Below are positions 30,056-31,351 of a stretch of DNA of 31,351 bases, piece by piece. The position numbers and the translations under genes are program-made. Positions within the stretch are counted from its first letter, which is position 1. The number at the start of each line of letters is the position of its first letter. A model generated the notes under the pieces. The model was not told the origin of the DNA. It ran no database searches and saw only the letters and a list, made by a program, of their open reading frames with translations. Origin of the DNA: Geosiphon pyriformis (lineage: Eukaryota; Glomeromycota; Glomeromycetes; Archaeosporales; Geosiphonaceae); NCBI GenBank assembly GCA_016748015.1, contig JAAOMT010000774.1, positions 1 to 31,351 on the forward strand. Direction: 5' to 3'.

Positions 30056-31351
30056 TTTTATTTCTAAATAGTTATAATAAATGTTTTAATTAAAAAAAAA
30101 TTGTTATTAAAAGCAATTGAATTTTAAGAGCTTTGTTTTTTTTGGTTTTTATTAATTTTAGATTTTTTATTATCAATAATTTGGTTAAAAATTATTTGCA
30201 ATTTTTTTAACTGTTATTTAAAATAAGTATATTAGATATAAATAATTTAGATATTGTTTATTTTAATTTAAAAAACTTATGTTTGCTTAAAATTACAATT
30301 TTTACAAATAACTTAATTAAAAATTTTGGTTTATTTAATATTATTAATAATATAACAGCTTATTTTTTTAATTTGGATATAGATATAAATATAAAAATTT
30401 ATAATTTACTATTTTTTATCTTAATTAAATTATAAGTTATAGTATTGGTTTTTAAGTATATTTTAATATCTATAGAATTACAATTTATTTAGATAATCAA
30501 ATAGTTTTAAATACTTGTTAAACAAAATTAAATTTAATTATGTTTAATTTTTATAATAGTTGTTAAATAAAACACTATTATATAGTTAATATGATTAATA
30601 ATAAAATATTTTATAAAAATAATTAAAGATAAAAAAATATTTTGGTATTTTTAATAATAAATAAACTAATAAATTAATAATCTAATCTATTTTTTTAGTT
30701 TAATACTACTGTTTAATATTAAAAAAAGTTTTTGGTTGTAAATAGCAATATTGTTTTTAGTAATATATATTACTTTAATTAATAAATAATAAAGTTTAAT
30801 GTATTTCATAAAAAATTTATTTTAATTTTAATATTTTAAATTATTTATATATTAATAATATTAATTAATATTTTGTTATTTTGGTTTAATACTTTGATTT
30901 ATACATAATTATTAAGTATATTAGCAAAAATACAACTAATTTATATATATATATAATAAAAATTTTATATAGAAAATTACTTATTATAATTTAAAAAAAA
31001 ACTTTATAATAAATATTATTTAAATGTTTTGTCTATATATTGTAATAAAATAAAGTTTTTTAATCATAGTTTTATATATAACTTAAATTTTTTGGTTTGT
31101 AGAAATTTTTTAAATAAATATTTTAATTTTTGAAAATTTTTAATTAATATAAATTTGTTAATATTTACTGTACTCTAATTTTTAAGTTTAAATTTCAATA
31201 ATATAAATTTGTATCTAGTTTTTAATCAAAAATTTTGTGTTTAAGTTTTAATTTATTAAAATTAAACCAGTTTTTGTAAATATTAAGTTGGCTATTTTTT
31301 GTTTAATTGATTTTGTATATAAATTAATTATAAGTCACAAAAATAGAATTT
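30056..31351. other. A+T-rich flank, no gene seen
   Basis: Nearly pure A/T with TA-rich runs (for example a TA repeat near 30939-30954). No reading frame, structured repeat or similarity to the elements is visible. It resembles 1-1728 in composition. Confidence 0.65.

Noticed and set aside
1-31351. CRISPR arrays, tRNA or rRNA genes
   Set aside because: No regularly spaced repeats with unique spacers, cloverleaf or rRNA core sequences were seen.

Overview
The window holds no recognisable host gene. It is a graveyard of retrotransposons set in extremely A+T-rich DNA, and it looks like eukaryotic, fungal chromosomal sequence. The element proteins (a Ty3/gypsy polyprotein with a built-in dUTPase, and a two-ORF LINE with endonuclease, RT, RNase H and a C-terminal zinc motif) closely resemble families I know from arbuscular mycorrhizal fungi (Glomeromycotina, Rhizophagus-like). 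That assignment rests on recognition and was not searched.

Layout. 1-1728: A+T-rich, no gene. 1729-9882: an old, heavily eroded Ty3/gypsy element on the + strand (partial LTRs, PBS, gag, protease, RT, RNase H, integrase). Its RT is split by a full-length solo LTR (5294-6258) of a second gypsy family. 10405-12702: a minus-strand element that encodes only a LINE ORF1-like protein and goes straight into a LINE-type 3' tail and poly(A). 13065-about 30055: a minus-strand LINE (ORF1 29926-27980, ORF2 27983-24166 continuing at 14063-13199). It is interrupted by a 10.1-kb gypsy element (14064-24165, minus strand) with two LTRs, PBS, polypurine tract and one 8.3-kb gag-pol frame. 30056-31351: A+T-rich, no gene.

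The elements document each other. Removing the inserted gypsy plus one 4-bp target duplication rejoins LINE ORF2 in phase. Removing the solo LTR plus 4 bp rejoins the old RT in phase. The solo LTR and the 10-kb gypsy belong to one family, and the two gypsy families share the same primer binding site.

The most interesting signal is how the elements died. The gypsy frame has about 38 premature stops and no net frameshift, and the stops I checked look like CAA/CAG, CGA or TGG codons changed by C-to-T or G-to-A. The two LTRs of that element differ by about 28 transitions and no transversion that I can see in their first 310 bp. Several ancestral CpG sites have become TG in one copy and CA in the other. 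Catalytic GAT/GAC (Asp) and CAT (His) codons have become Asn and Tyr in the RTs, endonuclease, integrase, RNase H and zinc motifs. This is a RIP-like or methyl-cytosine-deamination signature acting on repeats. The A+T-rich flanks may be its end state.
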